Positions 53,401-62,440 of a stretch of DNA of 64,000 nucleotides are shown here, piece after piece (within the stretch, counting starts at the first letter, position 1; each line of letters starts with the position of its first letter). Origin of the DNA: Echinarachnius parma. Taxonomy: Eukaryota > Echinodermata > Echinoidea > Clypeasteroida > Echinarachniidae. The stretch lies in the NCBI GenBank assembly GCA_037951105.1, contig JBAMJV010009764.1, positions 78,644-142,643 of the forward strand. Reading direction: 5' to 3'. Under the pieces are notes generated by a model. That model searched no databases and was not told the origin of the DNA. It saw only the letters and a program-made list of their open reading frames with translations. The position numbers and the translations under genes are program-made.

Positions 53401-56400
53401 GTAACACAATGATTATGTCCATTGGATAGAGTGTCCTTTCCAATGAAAAATCATACCAAGAACAGTAATTTTGGACAAGTATTTTTTTTAAATTATTTTT
53501 TTAATTGTAGGACGTCTTAAGTGAGACCATGTCAGGTTCCCATTTCTGTGATTTTTTACCAAGTCACTGCCTGATAAATCGCACTACCTGTCCGTCATAG
53601 CATCGTACAACTATGCTCATTCTCTCGGCACACAGCTGAATGCACACTAACAATGGCGCGTTGTTCGATGCTATGACGGGCAGTAAGAGCGATTTATCAA
53701 GCACTGACTTGATACAAATTGACAAAAAAGGGAACCTGACATGGTGTCACTCACAGTTCTAGGTATCGTTTTTCATTTGAAAAGACACCCTATCCGATGG
53801 ACATAATCATTTTGATACAATATTTTGGGAAGTGCCCCGTTCCGGTTTTTTGGGGACCACCCTGTATAGGTTTGACTGTAGTATACCAATTCATTCTGCT
53901 TCAGGTGATGAGAGAATTTCCGCCCATGTCTCCTGAAACGACAAACCTTGGCCCAAACATTCCGAGCATTGTCGGAGCCGGAGATGCCGTACCGAGGCTC
54001 GAACTCGTGACCCTGTCTGGGACGGCTGTCCAGCTGGCAGACCTACACGTCAACAAGGATCGCCCCATGATGATCATGGCGTCCTCTGCCTCCTGACCCC
54101 CTCTTAGGGTAACAATAATGATAATAACAATAATTATGATATAGCTTTAGTTGTGGTTGTTTTTAATTTTATTGGCGTTCTTCATTCATTTTGAATATTT
54201 ACGTGATATTGTTGTTTACTGTTTATTGGCGGTTCATTCAATTTGAATATTTACGCCAGGGGTGGTTGTAGTCTTTCGTCAAGACTCTCACGCTATATGC
54301 ACAATTACGCGAGCGGAGCGAGCATCGTGAGCGAAGCGAACACATCGAGCGCGAAGCGAGCCAGTTCGTCCCGCTCGTTGACCCCGTGCTCTCTCACAGC
54401 TAGCTATAGCTCGCGATCGCATAGAGAATCTCCAAGCCATATAGAGCCTTGACTAAAGGCTAGGGTGGTTGGGAAAATCGGCCATGGGGAAAACTCGGCC
54501 ACGTACAAACTTCGAAGCGAACAGGCTGCTACCGATTAGGAGACGAAACACCACTACCTTTCCACCCGATCACCTGTCGATAATGCTTGCGTTACGATGG
54601 CAAAGCATGAGCGATTACGATGCGTGCTACTCGCTATCGTTCGAAAGTAGGTGGCCGGGTTCACCAACATGGCCGCGTTTATCCACCACTGTCATGATCA
54701 TAAACAAATTAAAGCGATCCATTAACTTCATAAGAACTGTCAAAAGTTATATTTGAGACTATACATGCATTGATTTACTAGCGTATTATATATACATTAT
54801 AAGCCCCTGACGATTCATGTAGGACCTTGAGGCTCCATAAGACATTTAATTTCATGTACTTGGTTTACTAGCGTTAAACACCTGCCAATTCAAGCACTTC
54901 GGCTCCATAAGACATTTCGTGTCCCGGCAGTGACACTTCGTATTCAAAAGTAAGACACGTGATCGTTTTGGAGGTAACAAATGACCTCCTATATTTGCGG
55001 ACTTTCGTGTACATTTTCAGCAAATAATACCCCCTTTTACCATACATATATTACCCTTTTTTTCGGAGTTCGAGGAAGCCTACACATAAACCAAAATGCC
55101 CCTTTTAACGACTTAAAGTACACAAATAAAATATGATTTGTTGCTCTTCACGAAAAAGATACATTTCGCGAACATTTTAATACATTTTGTACCCCTTTTT
55201 TCTATTTTCCGCGGAAATATTTTTGAAATCTAAACCTTATTTTTTTATTTCCGCGATTTGTTTTGTTTGCGAATACATGTGCCACGAAAATGGACACCTT
55301 TTTTGCGCGAAATTGTGAACAATCATGCGTATACACACGGCCAATTTGAAGTGACACCACCGGGTTTTGTGTACCATTCGATTACTAGGCAGCGTGGCCT
55401 GACAAGTCAAGCACGTGACATTAAAGCCCAAGTCCAGTTTCGGGAAAGTAGCCGAATACATCTATATTGATCAATTTTGTTGAATATATATTGAAATAGG
55501 GCTTGTGTGGTAAAATCAGAACCTAAGCATCGTTGAATACAGAAATATCGGAAGAAATCCAATATCCGCCTGTGAAATTCATAAATCCACCGCCCGTTCA
55601 GACCTGTCCGCGCCGCTAGCGCTGGGAGATATCGACAAGCTAGGGACAAGCCAGTATAGCGAACACCTCGTGTAATACCATGTGGTCATAATACACGTAG
55701 TGTACGAGCAATTCCGCGTTGGCGATATCTATCCGGACCGGATCAATTTATAATTTTGCAAATACACCAATTAGTAGGCGGTTTCTTGGCCAAATTTCTA
55801 TAATCCCATGTTAGTAATACTATGTTCTGTCACAAGGTTGGTAATAAGAGCGTATATTTAATTTTTTAGGGGGTGGGGCGTTTCCCACTACTGTCCTTTA
55901 CCTTTAAATTCCATGTACCATACTGTTTATACCCTAGGCCTGTGTCGTAGGTGGCACGCTGGCATCCCTCGCCCGCGACTACCGAGGCCAGGTCGACTTC
56001 CTAGCCGTGTACCTCACCGAGGCGCATTCCGCCAACGGGTACAAGCTCGGATGGAACGTCAGTCCCTTGAAGCAGCATTCGTCGCTACAGGATCGCATTG
56101 CTGCTGCCAGGTGAGTTGGTTGGCATTTACGCAAACTGACGAAGGGTTGATAAAATGTGTGTTTGTGCATAGACGTACTAGAGATGGACAATGAACGAAT
56201 ATTGTCTCTTTGACCCAATCATGGTCACCGCTGCATTCATTGCCAGGAGTTATTTCCAATGCTATTGTCTCATATTAGGTGCAAGGACAATTATTTTCAT
56301 TTCACGGGACAATGAGCTCCCTAAGGCAAGCCTGAGAAATTCAACCTTATCGACGAGTGTTTACGCTGATGCATGTCTTGTCGAGTCATGAATGCTATAG

Positions 56401-57421
56401 ATTACTGGTCTCGGGATCAGCATATCATAAATGTTACATTTTTTGGTAAAAAGGAATATCAATTGTGACTTCGCAATCTCCCGCACACTTACAGCATTCG
56501 ATTCACCAGGAAGAAGCGTAGTCGATCTTTATATACATGTCAATATTTTTTTTCTGGAGAAATGTGTGGAAACCTTGAAAATTAAGTTTTTGACGGGTAG
56601 TGAATATTTAGAAATGTGATAATATTTCTTGTATTAAACATGTTTTGCAACGGATATTTATACAAAATGATAATTAAAGCATTTTCTTTCATAACAAGCC
56701 TATTCAAAGACACGGCTTGTAATAGTTCTTCGGAAAATGTAAGTTTTATCAACAAAAATGTTAAACTTGACTGTCATCACTCTTCACGGCGGTGACGATG
56801 ATACGATCAATGGGATTAAGCGAGCATTGGTGCCATGGTGATATATTTGTATTCAACAGGTGAATGAATATGTTAAAAGTCGATGATTGTCCATGTTAGT
56901 ATGTCTATGGTTTGTGTAAGATATGTCCACTGAGTATATGCCGGAGTGATATAGGTATATGATTGAAGTCTCAAATATCACTTGTACCTTCCGAGCATGG
57001 TGGAGTTATGGTATGTTTGTAATGTTATTGTGCATGTTTTTGTTACTAAAGTTCAGTCTGACCGAAACTAATCTATCCCTTTAACCTTTTTTTGTGTACA
57101 CCATAACATTATACATGGCTCTTTGTTTACATGTCACCATGTCATAGGGATCTTCTCCGAATCGATGCCGAGTCCCAATCATGCATGACGAGTGACGTCA
57201 CCGACTTGTCCAAGTTCCGCCTGGTCGTGGATACCATGGACAATATGTTTTCCAGGACGTTCGCGGCCTACCCCGATCGAGTCTTCTTCGTGCGTGGCGA
57301 AAAAATTGTGCACATTGGGAATATGGTGATTATGCAGATGGAGAACCCACGGCGGCTCATGACCCACGAGGCACGTGATTGGCTAGTGAAGAATTTAGGC
57401 GGGAAGCCTGTGAGCCTTTAA
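47173..57421 (+). CDS. DIO: Iodothyronine deiodinase-family selenoprotein, 5 exons (whole gene)
   Basis: Five exons join in phase to 344 codons including the stop (343 residues), with TGA at 54094-54096 read as selenocysteine 191. The C-terminal half is clearly deiodinase: SASUPPL at the active site, VDFLAVYLTEAHSANGY with the conserved His 34 residues after the Sec (32 in human DIO1), SSLQDRIAAA, and VVDTMDNMFSRTFAAYPDR followed by VFFVRGEKIVHIG. Deiodinases are thioredoxin-fold enzymes that remove iodine from thyroid hormones; whether this one uses iodothyronines is not known. The N-terminal ~150 residues do not look like any deiodinase I know and contain no clear membrane helix, whereas vertebrate enzymes are membrane-anchored. 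I chose the ATG at 47173 (A at -3, G at +4) over an in-frame ATG at 47095 with poor context. Confidence 0.88.
47955..48105. repeat. CTATAGCCACTAAATCTGAC minisatellite with TTAGGG tail
   Basis: Five to six units of about 20 bp run into TTAGGGTTAGGGTTATGG, an interstitial telomere-like stretch. The same combination in reverse occurs at about 40275-40360. Confidence 0.8.
48138..48203 (+). pseudogene. tRNA-Arg(TCT)-like relic
   Basis: CTGTGGCGCAATTGGAT resembles the A-box half of tRNA-Arg(TCT), and TAGTTCGATGC resembles a B box at the right distance. The anticodon arm is broken and the acceptor arm does not pair. Probably a pseudogene or a tRNA-derived SINE head. Confidence 0.35.
48822..49154 (+). 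mobile_element. TTAA-flanked element, GGATCTAGTAAC family
   Basis: Left TTAAAAGGATCTAGTAACA, right AAGTTACTAGATCCTTTTAA; related to 21508-22050. Ends 96 bp before the acceptor of deiodinase-like exon 2. Confidence 0.8.
49251..49400 (+). CDS. DIO: Deiodinase-like exon 2
   Basis: 50 codons, phase 0 on both sides. ILREVFVRTLEVMGLSHVID and FVYIPAIMHMAYGDCPE look like a folded helical domain that I do not recognise. Acceptor ACTTATAG|AAA; donor GAG|GTGAGG. Confidence 0.75.
49783..51712. mobile_element. GCCCGGTCA-type element split by a family B element
   Basis: Left part at 49783-49851 (CCCGGTCACATATCAACGG) and right part at 51598-51712 (TATCTGACCGGGCC) together correspond to the 219-bp element at 7338-7556, minus a small internal stretch. 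The break is filled by the element at 49852-51597. Confidence 0.8.
49852..51597. mobile_element. hAT-like element, family B, 1746 bp
   Basis: Ends CATAGGCGCCGGAAG and CTTCCGGCGCGCCTG, flanked by a perfect 8-bp duplication ATGTTTTG (49844-49851, 51598-51605). The inside has long G and C runs and a block (about 50340-50640) repeated at about 51285-51560. No transposase. The proline- and glycine-rich frames are homopolymer by-products. Confidence 0.85.
52082..52524. mobile_element. Foldback element ATTCTCATCAGTGACTC, copy 1
   Basis: Arms with CTCAACTTGAGCC, AAAGACTACCGGT and GGAGATATTATAATGG pair across the element. A second copy lies at 58721-59198. Intron 2 of the deiodinase-like gene. Confidence 0.8.
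52530..53115. mobile_element. TTAA-flanked element with AGGGTGACTAAATTAC ends
   Basis: 586 bp with long complementary arms (TTGACTTTTGTTGATCTGT and complement), TTAA at both edges. Confidence 0.85.
53356..53864. mobile_element. TA-flanked inverted-repeat element, CAGGGT family
   Basis: Ends CAGGGTTCTCCA and GGACCACCCTG, TA both sides, GGAACGGGGCACTTCCCAAA near each end. Its right edge lies 40 bp before exon 3 of the deiodinase-like gene. Confidence 0.85.
53905..54108 (+). CDS. DIO: Deiodinase-like exon 3, selenocysteine exon
   Basis: 68 codons counting TGA as Sec, phase 0 on both sides. AVPRLELVTLSGTAVQLADL matches the strand before the active site in deiodinases (VVRLSGQ-type), followed by RPMMIMASSAS, TGA, then CCCCCTCTTAGG (PPLR). 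Family active sites read SCTUPP or SATUPP. Acceptor GCTTCAG|GTG; donor AGG|GTAACA. Read conventionally the frame would end at the TGA and the conserved exons 4 and 5 would have no use, which argues for recoding. Confidence 0.85.
54109..55420. other. Deiodinase-like intron 3, unique part
   Basis: A GCGAGCGGAGCGAGC-type short repeat at about 54303-54365; otherwise ordinary intron. Confidence 0.4.
55421..55907 (+). mobile_element. TTAA-flanked element, TTAAAGCCCAA family, copy 2
   Basis: 487 bp, ends TTAAAGCCCAAGTCCAG and TTTACCTTTAA, parallel to 13970-14445. Ends 30 bp before the acceptor of exon 4. Confidence 0.85.
55938..56110 (+). CDS. DIO: Deiodinase-like exon 4, EAH motif exon
   Basis: 173 bp, phase 0 in and phase 2 out. 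TLASLARDYRGQVDFLAVYL is followed by TEAHSANGYKLGWN and SSLQDRIAAA, the signature of the family's catalytic core. Spacing from Sec to His is two residues longer than in human DIO1, which places a small insertion just after the active site. Acceptor ACCCTAG|GCC; donor CAG|GTGAGT. Confidence 0.88.
56111..56989. other. Deiodinase-like intron 4, unique part
   Basis: No element or exon signal supported. Confidence 0.4.
56990..57084 (-). mobile_element. TTAA-type element end, reverse
   Basis: GGAGTTATGGTATGTTTG to CTAATCTATCCCTTTAA matches, in reverse, the left end of the 11616-12180 element. It stops 63 bp before exon 5. Confidence 0.65.
57148..57421 (+). CDS. DIO: Deiodinase-like exon 5, C-terminal exon
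   Basis: 274 bp completing the protein and ending in TAA at 57419-57421. FRLVVDTMDNMFSRTFAAYP and DRVFFVRGEKIVHIG are the family's C-terminal strand-helix-strand. EARDWLVKNL closes the fold. Acceptor GTCATAG|GGA, with a pyrimidine-poor tract in front. Confidence 0.88.
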
Positions 57422-58475
57422 CTTTGAACATGTCACTTTACCAAAGTAGTGATGTAAGATTCTTTTGTTGTAATGGTTCTAAATTTAAACAACTTGTTCT
57501 TTGATACTGGCTTTTGGTAATGGGTTGGAGCTGGACGGTCGTTAATATGGCTTGCCTGTCATGGCAACGAATATATGTAACACCACATCTCTGTAATATA
57601 TGAGGACGGAGCTCATTTAGCATTCCCAGACCCAAGGGAGGGGAAGGGGGGGGGGGGGGGGGGGCATTCCACATGATAATCATTCCGATCACTTACTTTT
57701 GAGATTCATAATATTGGGTAAGCATTTAAATCGAGCCAGTCTCTGCTAATCAGTATTGTTGAAATTTCGTACGATAACCACAATACGGGTGAGGATATGA
57801 TATGATATGCATGTACAAAGCATTTAAAAAACTTTAAATGGTATTAAACATCTTATATGGTTACATGCTACTAAATTCATCTTCCTTATATATACTCCTT
57901 GAAGTAATATATGAAACTAAATTTTCCAGATCCTAACGATTTTGATGGCCAAAATACTTGCTTTCGTAATGATCGTTTTGACGGTCAACATCAATTCAAT
58001 TTCGATATCGATATGGGTGCGGTTATGTTACATCGATCTTTCTGTTAAAAATGACAGGTTTTGTTGTTGTTGTTGTTGATTATAAGAGTTCGATTTGGCT
58101 ATGTTTTCCCATGGAAGCAGGAAATTAGAAATAAGGTAAATTTTGCAAAGGATATAACTTATACATTACATTAGCAAAACATATATGGTTGGTTGGTGAT
58201 CATTCATACTTGCGAGAAGGAATGTTTAATTCTGCAATCTTTGAATTATTACATTTTTGGCTGGAGTAACAAACACAAAACAAAAACAAAAGTAATACTT
58301 ACCATCGAGAAACAAGTTATTTTTTACATAGATATGTAATTGTTCGTTATAATGTTATGCTATATATATTTCGGTTCCTGTATCGACGTCCATGATATAA
58401 TTATTGGTTCACTGATTTCACCTTTTTTACGTGTTTGGATATGAAACAATAAAAACCAAACCAAGTACCCCCTTG
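57422..58475 (+). promoter_or_regulatory. Probable 3' UTR of the deiodinase-like gene
   Basis: Non-coding sequence after the stop. A canonical AATAAA lies at 58448-58453 with a GT-rich stretch about 60 bp later, a plausible polyadenylation site. A selenoprotein mRNA needs a SECIS hairpin here. I checked every ATGA and several GTGA starts between 57422 and 58560 and found none with a convincing paired helix, apical AA and opposing GA. It contains a poly-G run at about 57647-57664. Confidence 0.4.
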
Positions 58476-58720
58476 ACTAAACTGAAGCTGTACGGTAAAA
58501 ACTTGATAAAACTGGTGATTGGGTGATATATCAAAATATGATCTGAGCGGTAGCTCTCCCCCAAATTCCCATTTCTGAAAATGTTCACATCATTATCAGT
58601 TCGTAATAATATAAGCGCATTGAGAGAAATAACCTTTTACCCATACTGTTACCGTATAACACCTGTGAAATGCGAGTTAATTACAACAATAACAAGATAC
58701 CTGACACATTTAAGATAGTT

Positions 58721-59198
58721 AGCCCGAATTCTCATCAGTGGCTCAACTTGAGCCTGGCCTAAAAAATACAAAGACTACCGGTAACCAGTTAACCCACTTT
58801 GCACCAGCAGACCTATTGTCTCGTTGCTATGTTCTCCGGAGATATTATAATGGTTTCTTTCATAATCCAGTCAATCCATAGGAATCGGGACAATGGGCCA
58901 TTTGTAATTCAGTCATAGTATAGTTGGTCATTAGCCAAATTGCGTCCTGGATCATCCTGGACACTGTATTGCTGGTGACCTGTTATACTATGACGGAATT
59001 TCAAAGGGCCCATTGTCATGATGCATATAAGCAGAACTCAAGGGATTGACTGAATAATGAAAGGAAACATTAGAATATCTCCGGGGACCATAGCAACTAG
59101 ACAATAGGTCTGCTGGTGCAAAGTGTTACAAGTAGTCTTTTCTTTTTGGCCAGGCTCAACATGCTCAAGTTGAGCCACGGATGAGAATTCGGGCCAAT
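58721..59198. mobile_element. Foldback element ATTCTCATCAGTGGCTC, copy 2
   Basis: Ends GCCCGAATTCTCATC and GATGAGAATTCGGGC, internal arms as in copy 1. No clear target duplication. Confidence 0.8.
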
Positions 59199-59223
59199 GT
59201 CTTAGGTATTTTGTTTGTAATGT

Positions 59224-60218
59224 CTTAAGCAACTGTACGTTTATGGCTGCGTTAGATTTGTAGCAATGCTTTACCAATAATTCGAGTTTATCAGTCTGCA
59301 TTCATTTTATAAGGCAAATCCAATGCTCATGTATTAGTGTACGATTGTGTCTGGCAAATTTGTGTATGATGATGTATTGTTCTTGTCAATAGAAGGAATT
59401 TATTGGCAAAAATGTATGGGAAGTATTTTGGAGTAGTGTGTATTAAGAATGTTAAATCATTATACAGGGTGGCCCAAAAAAAAACGGAACGGGGCACTTC
59501 CCAAAATATAATATCACAATGTTTATGTTCATCGGATAGGGTGTCCTTTCCAATGAAAAACGATACCAAGAACAGTAATTTTGGTCAGGTCGTTTTTGTT
59601 TAAGGACGCAGTGAGTGAGACCATGTCAGGTGCCGATTTATGTCGATTTCGACCTAGTCAATGCCAGTTTAACCGCACTCCTTGCCCATAATACCATTCA
59701 GCGACCAGGCCCATTCTCTCGGCACACGGCTGAGTGCACACTAACAATAGTGCGCGATGCTCAACGATATGAACGGCGGTCGGCGGTTCGTGCAATTCAT
59801 CAAGCGCTGGCTCAATACAAATTGACAAAAAAGAGAACCTGACATGGTGTCACTCACAGGGCCCTAAAACAAAAACTACACGACCAAATTGACTGTTCTT
59901 GGTATCGTTGTTCATTTGAAAAGACACTCTATCCGATGGACATAATACATGTGTTACTTTATTTTGGGAAGTGCCCCGTTCCGTTATTTTTGGGCCACCC
60001 TGTATTTCTACCGATGTTATGTAATGGCGGTGACAAATTTGATGACACTTCAAAAGAAAAACAAACCGAGATTCGGAAGCTTATGAAGTTGAATGGATAT
60101 TTGTCGTTACCAAGTTTACATGATGTGTGTGTAGATGTTTCCGTTAATCAAATACAACATGTACCGGTATAAGGTAAATAAAACAATATATATATATCAA
60201 ACGATGGTGCATACACAC
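59224..60218. repeat. Tandem duplication unit 1 (with insertion)
   Basis: A unit of about 455 bp beginning CTTAAGCAACTGTACG, interrupted by the TA element at 59465-60002. Unit 2 follows directly. Confidence 0.9.
59465..60002. mobile_element. TA-flanked inverted-repeat element with known empty site
   Basis: 538 bp, ends CAGGGTGGCCCAAAA and TTTGGGCCACCCTG, TA at 59463-59464 and 60003-60004. Unit 2 of the surrounding tandem duplication reads TCATTATATTTCTACC with a single TA at the same point, proving both boundaries and the TA duplication. Confidence 0.95.
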
Positions 60219-60677
60219 CTTAAGCAACTGTACGTTTATGGCTGCGTTAGATTTGTAGCAATGCTTTACCAATAATTCGAGTTTATCAGTCTGCATTCAT
60301 TTTATAAAGCAAATCCAATGCTCATGTATTAGTTTACGATTGTGTCTGGCAAATTTGTGTATCATGATGTACTGTTCTTGTCAATAGAAGGAATTTATTG
60401 GCAAAAATGTATGGAAGTATTTTAGAGTAGTGTGTATTAAGAATGTTAAATCATTATATTTCTACCGATGTTATGTAATGGCGGTGACAAATTTGATGAC
60501 ACTTCAAAAGAAAAACAAACCGAGATTCGGAAGCTTATGAAGTTGAATGGATATTTGTCGTTACCAATTTTACATGATGTGTGTTGTAGATGTTTCCGTT
60601 AATCCAAATACAACATGTACCGGTATAAGGTAAATAAAAACAATATATATATCAAACTTTGGTGCATACACACCTTT
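60219..60677. repeat. Tandem duplication unit 2 (uninterrupted)
   Basis: Same sequence as unit 1 without the insertion; the join with unit 1 is at CACACCTTAAGCAAC. Confidence 0.9.
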
Positions 60678-60718
60678 ATTCCGTATTTGTTACAATTATG
60701 AACACAACACAGAATCCA

Positions 60719-60840
60719 CCCCCCCCCAAAAAAAATAATAATAATAAATAAATAAATAAAATAAAAAAATAAAAAATAAATAAAATAAAAAATAAAAATA
60801 AAAATAAATAAATAAAAATAATAATAATAATAATAATTAC
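60719..60840. repeat. A-rich TAA/AAATA microsatellite
   Basis: Mixed AATA, AAATA and TAA units after a short C run. It gives a Tyr/Phe-rich frame on the other strand that is not a gene. Confidence 0.9.
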
Positions 60841-61002
60841 TTAAACATGACATTATTATAACAAATGTTTTTTACTTATGGTTTGTGGAACAATGCTTTT
60901 TGAAATTCCAGCCATTGTGGTTTTAAAAGGTCACATGATGTTCAATGCATTCATTGCAAGGGACAGTACAAAACGACATTCAACATTTATCATTGCTCGA
61001 TG

Positions 61003-62376
61003 CAGTGGCGTAGACCATAGGCGCCGGAAGAGAGGGGGGGGGGGGGGGGGCAAGCCCTCCCCCCACCCAATTAAAAAGGGGAACTTGTTTTTCCCCTCAA
61101 AAAGCCCCCCAACAAAAAAGAAAAGAAACAAAAGAAGAAGAGTTGGAAGACAAAATAAAATGGATGAGCTAAGACTTGTTAATTATAATGTTCAAAAACT
61201 AATTTATACATCGCTGCGTGCTTCGCGCGCGAACAGATTGTCTTAGTTTGCATCAAAGACTATAGTTGGTTTGCATTCAACGGTTGTATGGTCTGGGGTG
61301 AGTGTGGCATGGGCATGAGCCCCTACCATGGGCGTCGATCACGGGGGGATGGCCTGTATTATTATTCCCCCCCCCCCCCAATATTTAATATATAATAACA
61401 TTAAAATAAAAGAGCATTGCCCCCCTCTCATTCATAATGTGAAAGTTGATACTATAGTCTTCTTTAAACCACATTTTGATAGGGCTAAACTGCCCAAATC
61501 CAAAATCTTCCGGGGGCTGCGCCCCCTGGAACCCCCATTAAGGGTTTATTTGACCCAGTCCCGGCCCTGTACTCATTGAATAGTTTTATTCAGGACTTCT
61601 CTCTATACAAAGTAAAATTGAGCTAACTATATAACTAACTATACAATAGTTAACTGTATTTCATATTTACATATAGAAAACATCTTTATTTCTGGATATT
61701 ACCAAATCCCAAAGCTTCCGGGGGCTCCGCCACCTTGACCCCCCAATAAGCTTCCCAATGTGGGTATCCCTTGACTGATTCTATTCAGGGTTTCCAACAG
61801 GATGCTTGCAATCTATGTATCTATCAGGCTATAAAGTTCATCCATACCTCGGACAAAGCCCCCCCCCCCCCCCCTCCTCATAACACGATTGCAGTGTGCA
61901 ATTAATAATCTTCCGATTTCTAAACAGCTAAATCCAAAAGCCTTTGGGGCCTCCCTATCCCCCCCCCCCCCCCCTCCCCCTCAGTCATAAAAAACCCGAG
62001 GCACGCTGCTGGGTTGTCGCTTCGCTTCCTCGCCAAAGATAGTCAAAATGACGTATCACCCCCCCCCCCCCCATGGCGAGAAGAAATCGATGCCTATGGC
62101 CCCTACACCAACACAAATCGTGAGCTAGGTCTTTGCCCCCCCCCCTCCCCCCCCCCCCACCCCCCGAATCCAAAACTGCTTCCGGCGCGCCCTGGCGTAG
62201 ACAGGTTCTTACACCCGGGGGGGGGGGGTGATTTACCGGTCACGAATCTCGTATACAGACACACACACACACACACACACACCTTATGAGGTGTGGTGGG
62301 GGGGGGGGGGGGGGGGGTGGGGGGGGTTGCATACCTCTCACTCCCCCCCCCCCCCCCCCCGATGTCTACGCCCCTG
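61003..62376. mobile_element. hAT-like family A element hosting a family B element
   Basis: Outer ends CAGTGGCGTAGAC and ATGTCTACGCCCCTG, flanked by a perfect 8-bp duplication GCTCGATG (60995-61002, 62377-62384). With the inner insertion taken out it is a miniature element of under 200 bp with G and C runs and an AC microsatellite. Confidence 0.9.
61016..62194. mobile_element. hAT-like family B element nested in family A
   Basis: Ends CATAGGCGCCGGAAG and CTTCCGGCGCGCCCTG, flanked by a perfect 8-bp duplication GCGTAGAC (61008-61015, 62195-62202) taken from the family A terminus. Same family as 49852-51597. Confidence 0.9.
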
Positions 62377-62440
62377 GCTCGATGAACAGAATAAAACACA
62401 CATTCAACCTTCAAATAAACTCGATATTACCTTCACTATA

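Noticed and set aside
57449-57508. Possible SECIS starting at GTGATGTAAG
   Set aside because: The helix needs five consecutive mismatches and the AA is too far from the GTGA; not a credible SECIS.
58974-59025. Possible SECIS at ATGACGGAATTTC...TGAT
   Set aside because: Only about 25 nt separate the two ends, too short, and the sequence belongs to a foldback element found also at 52082-52524.
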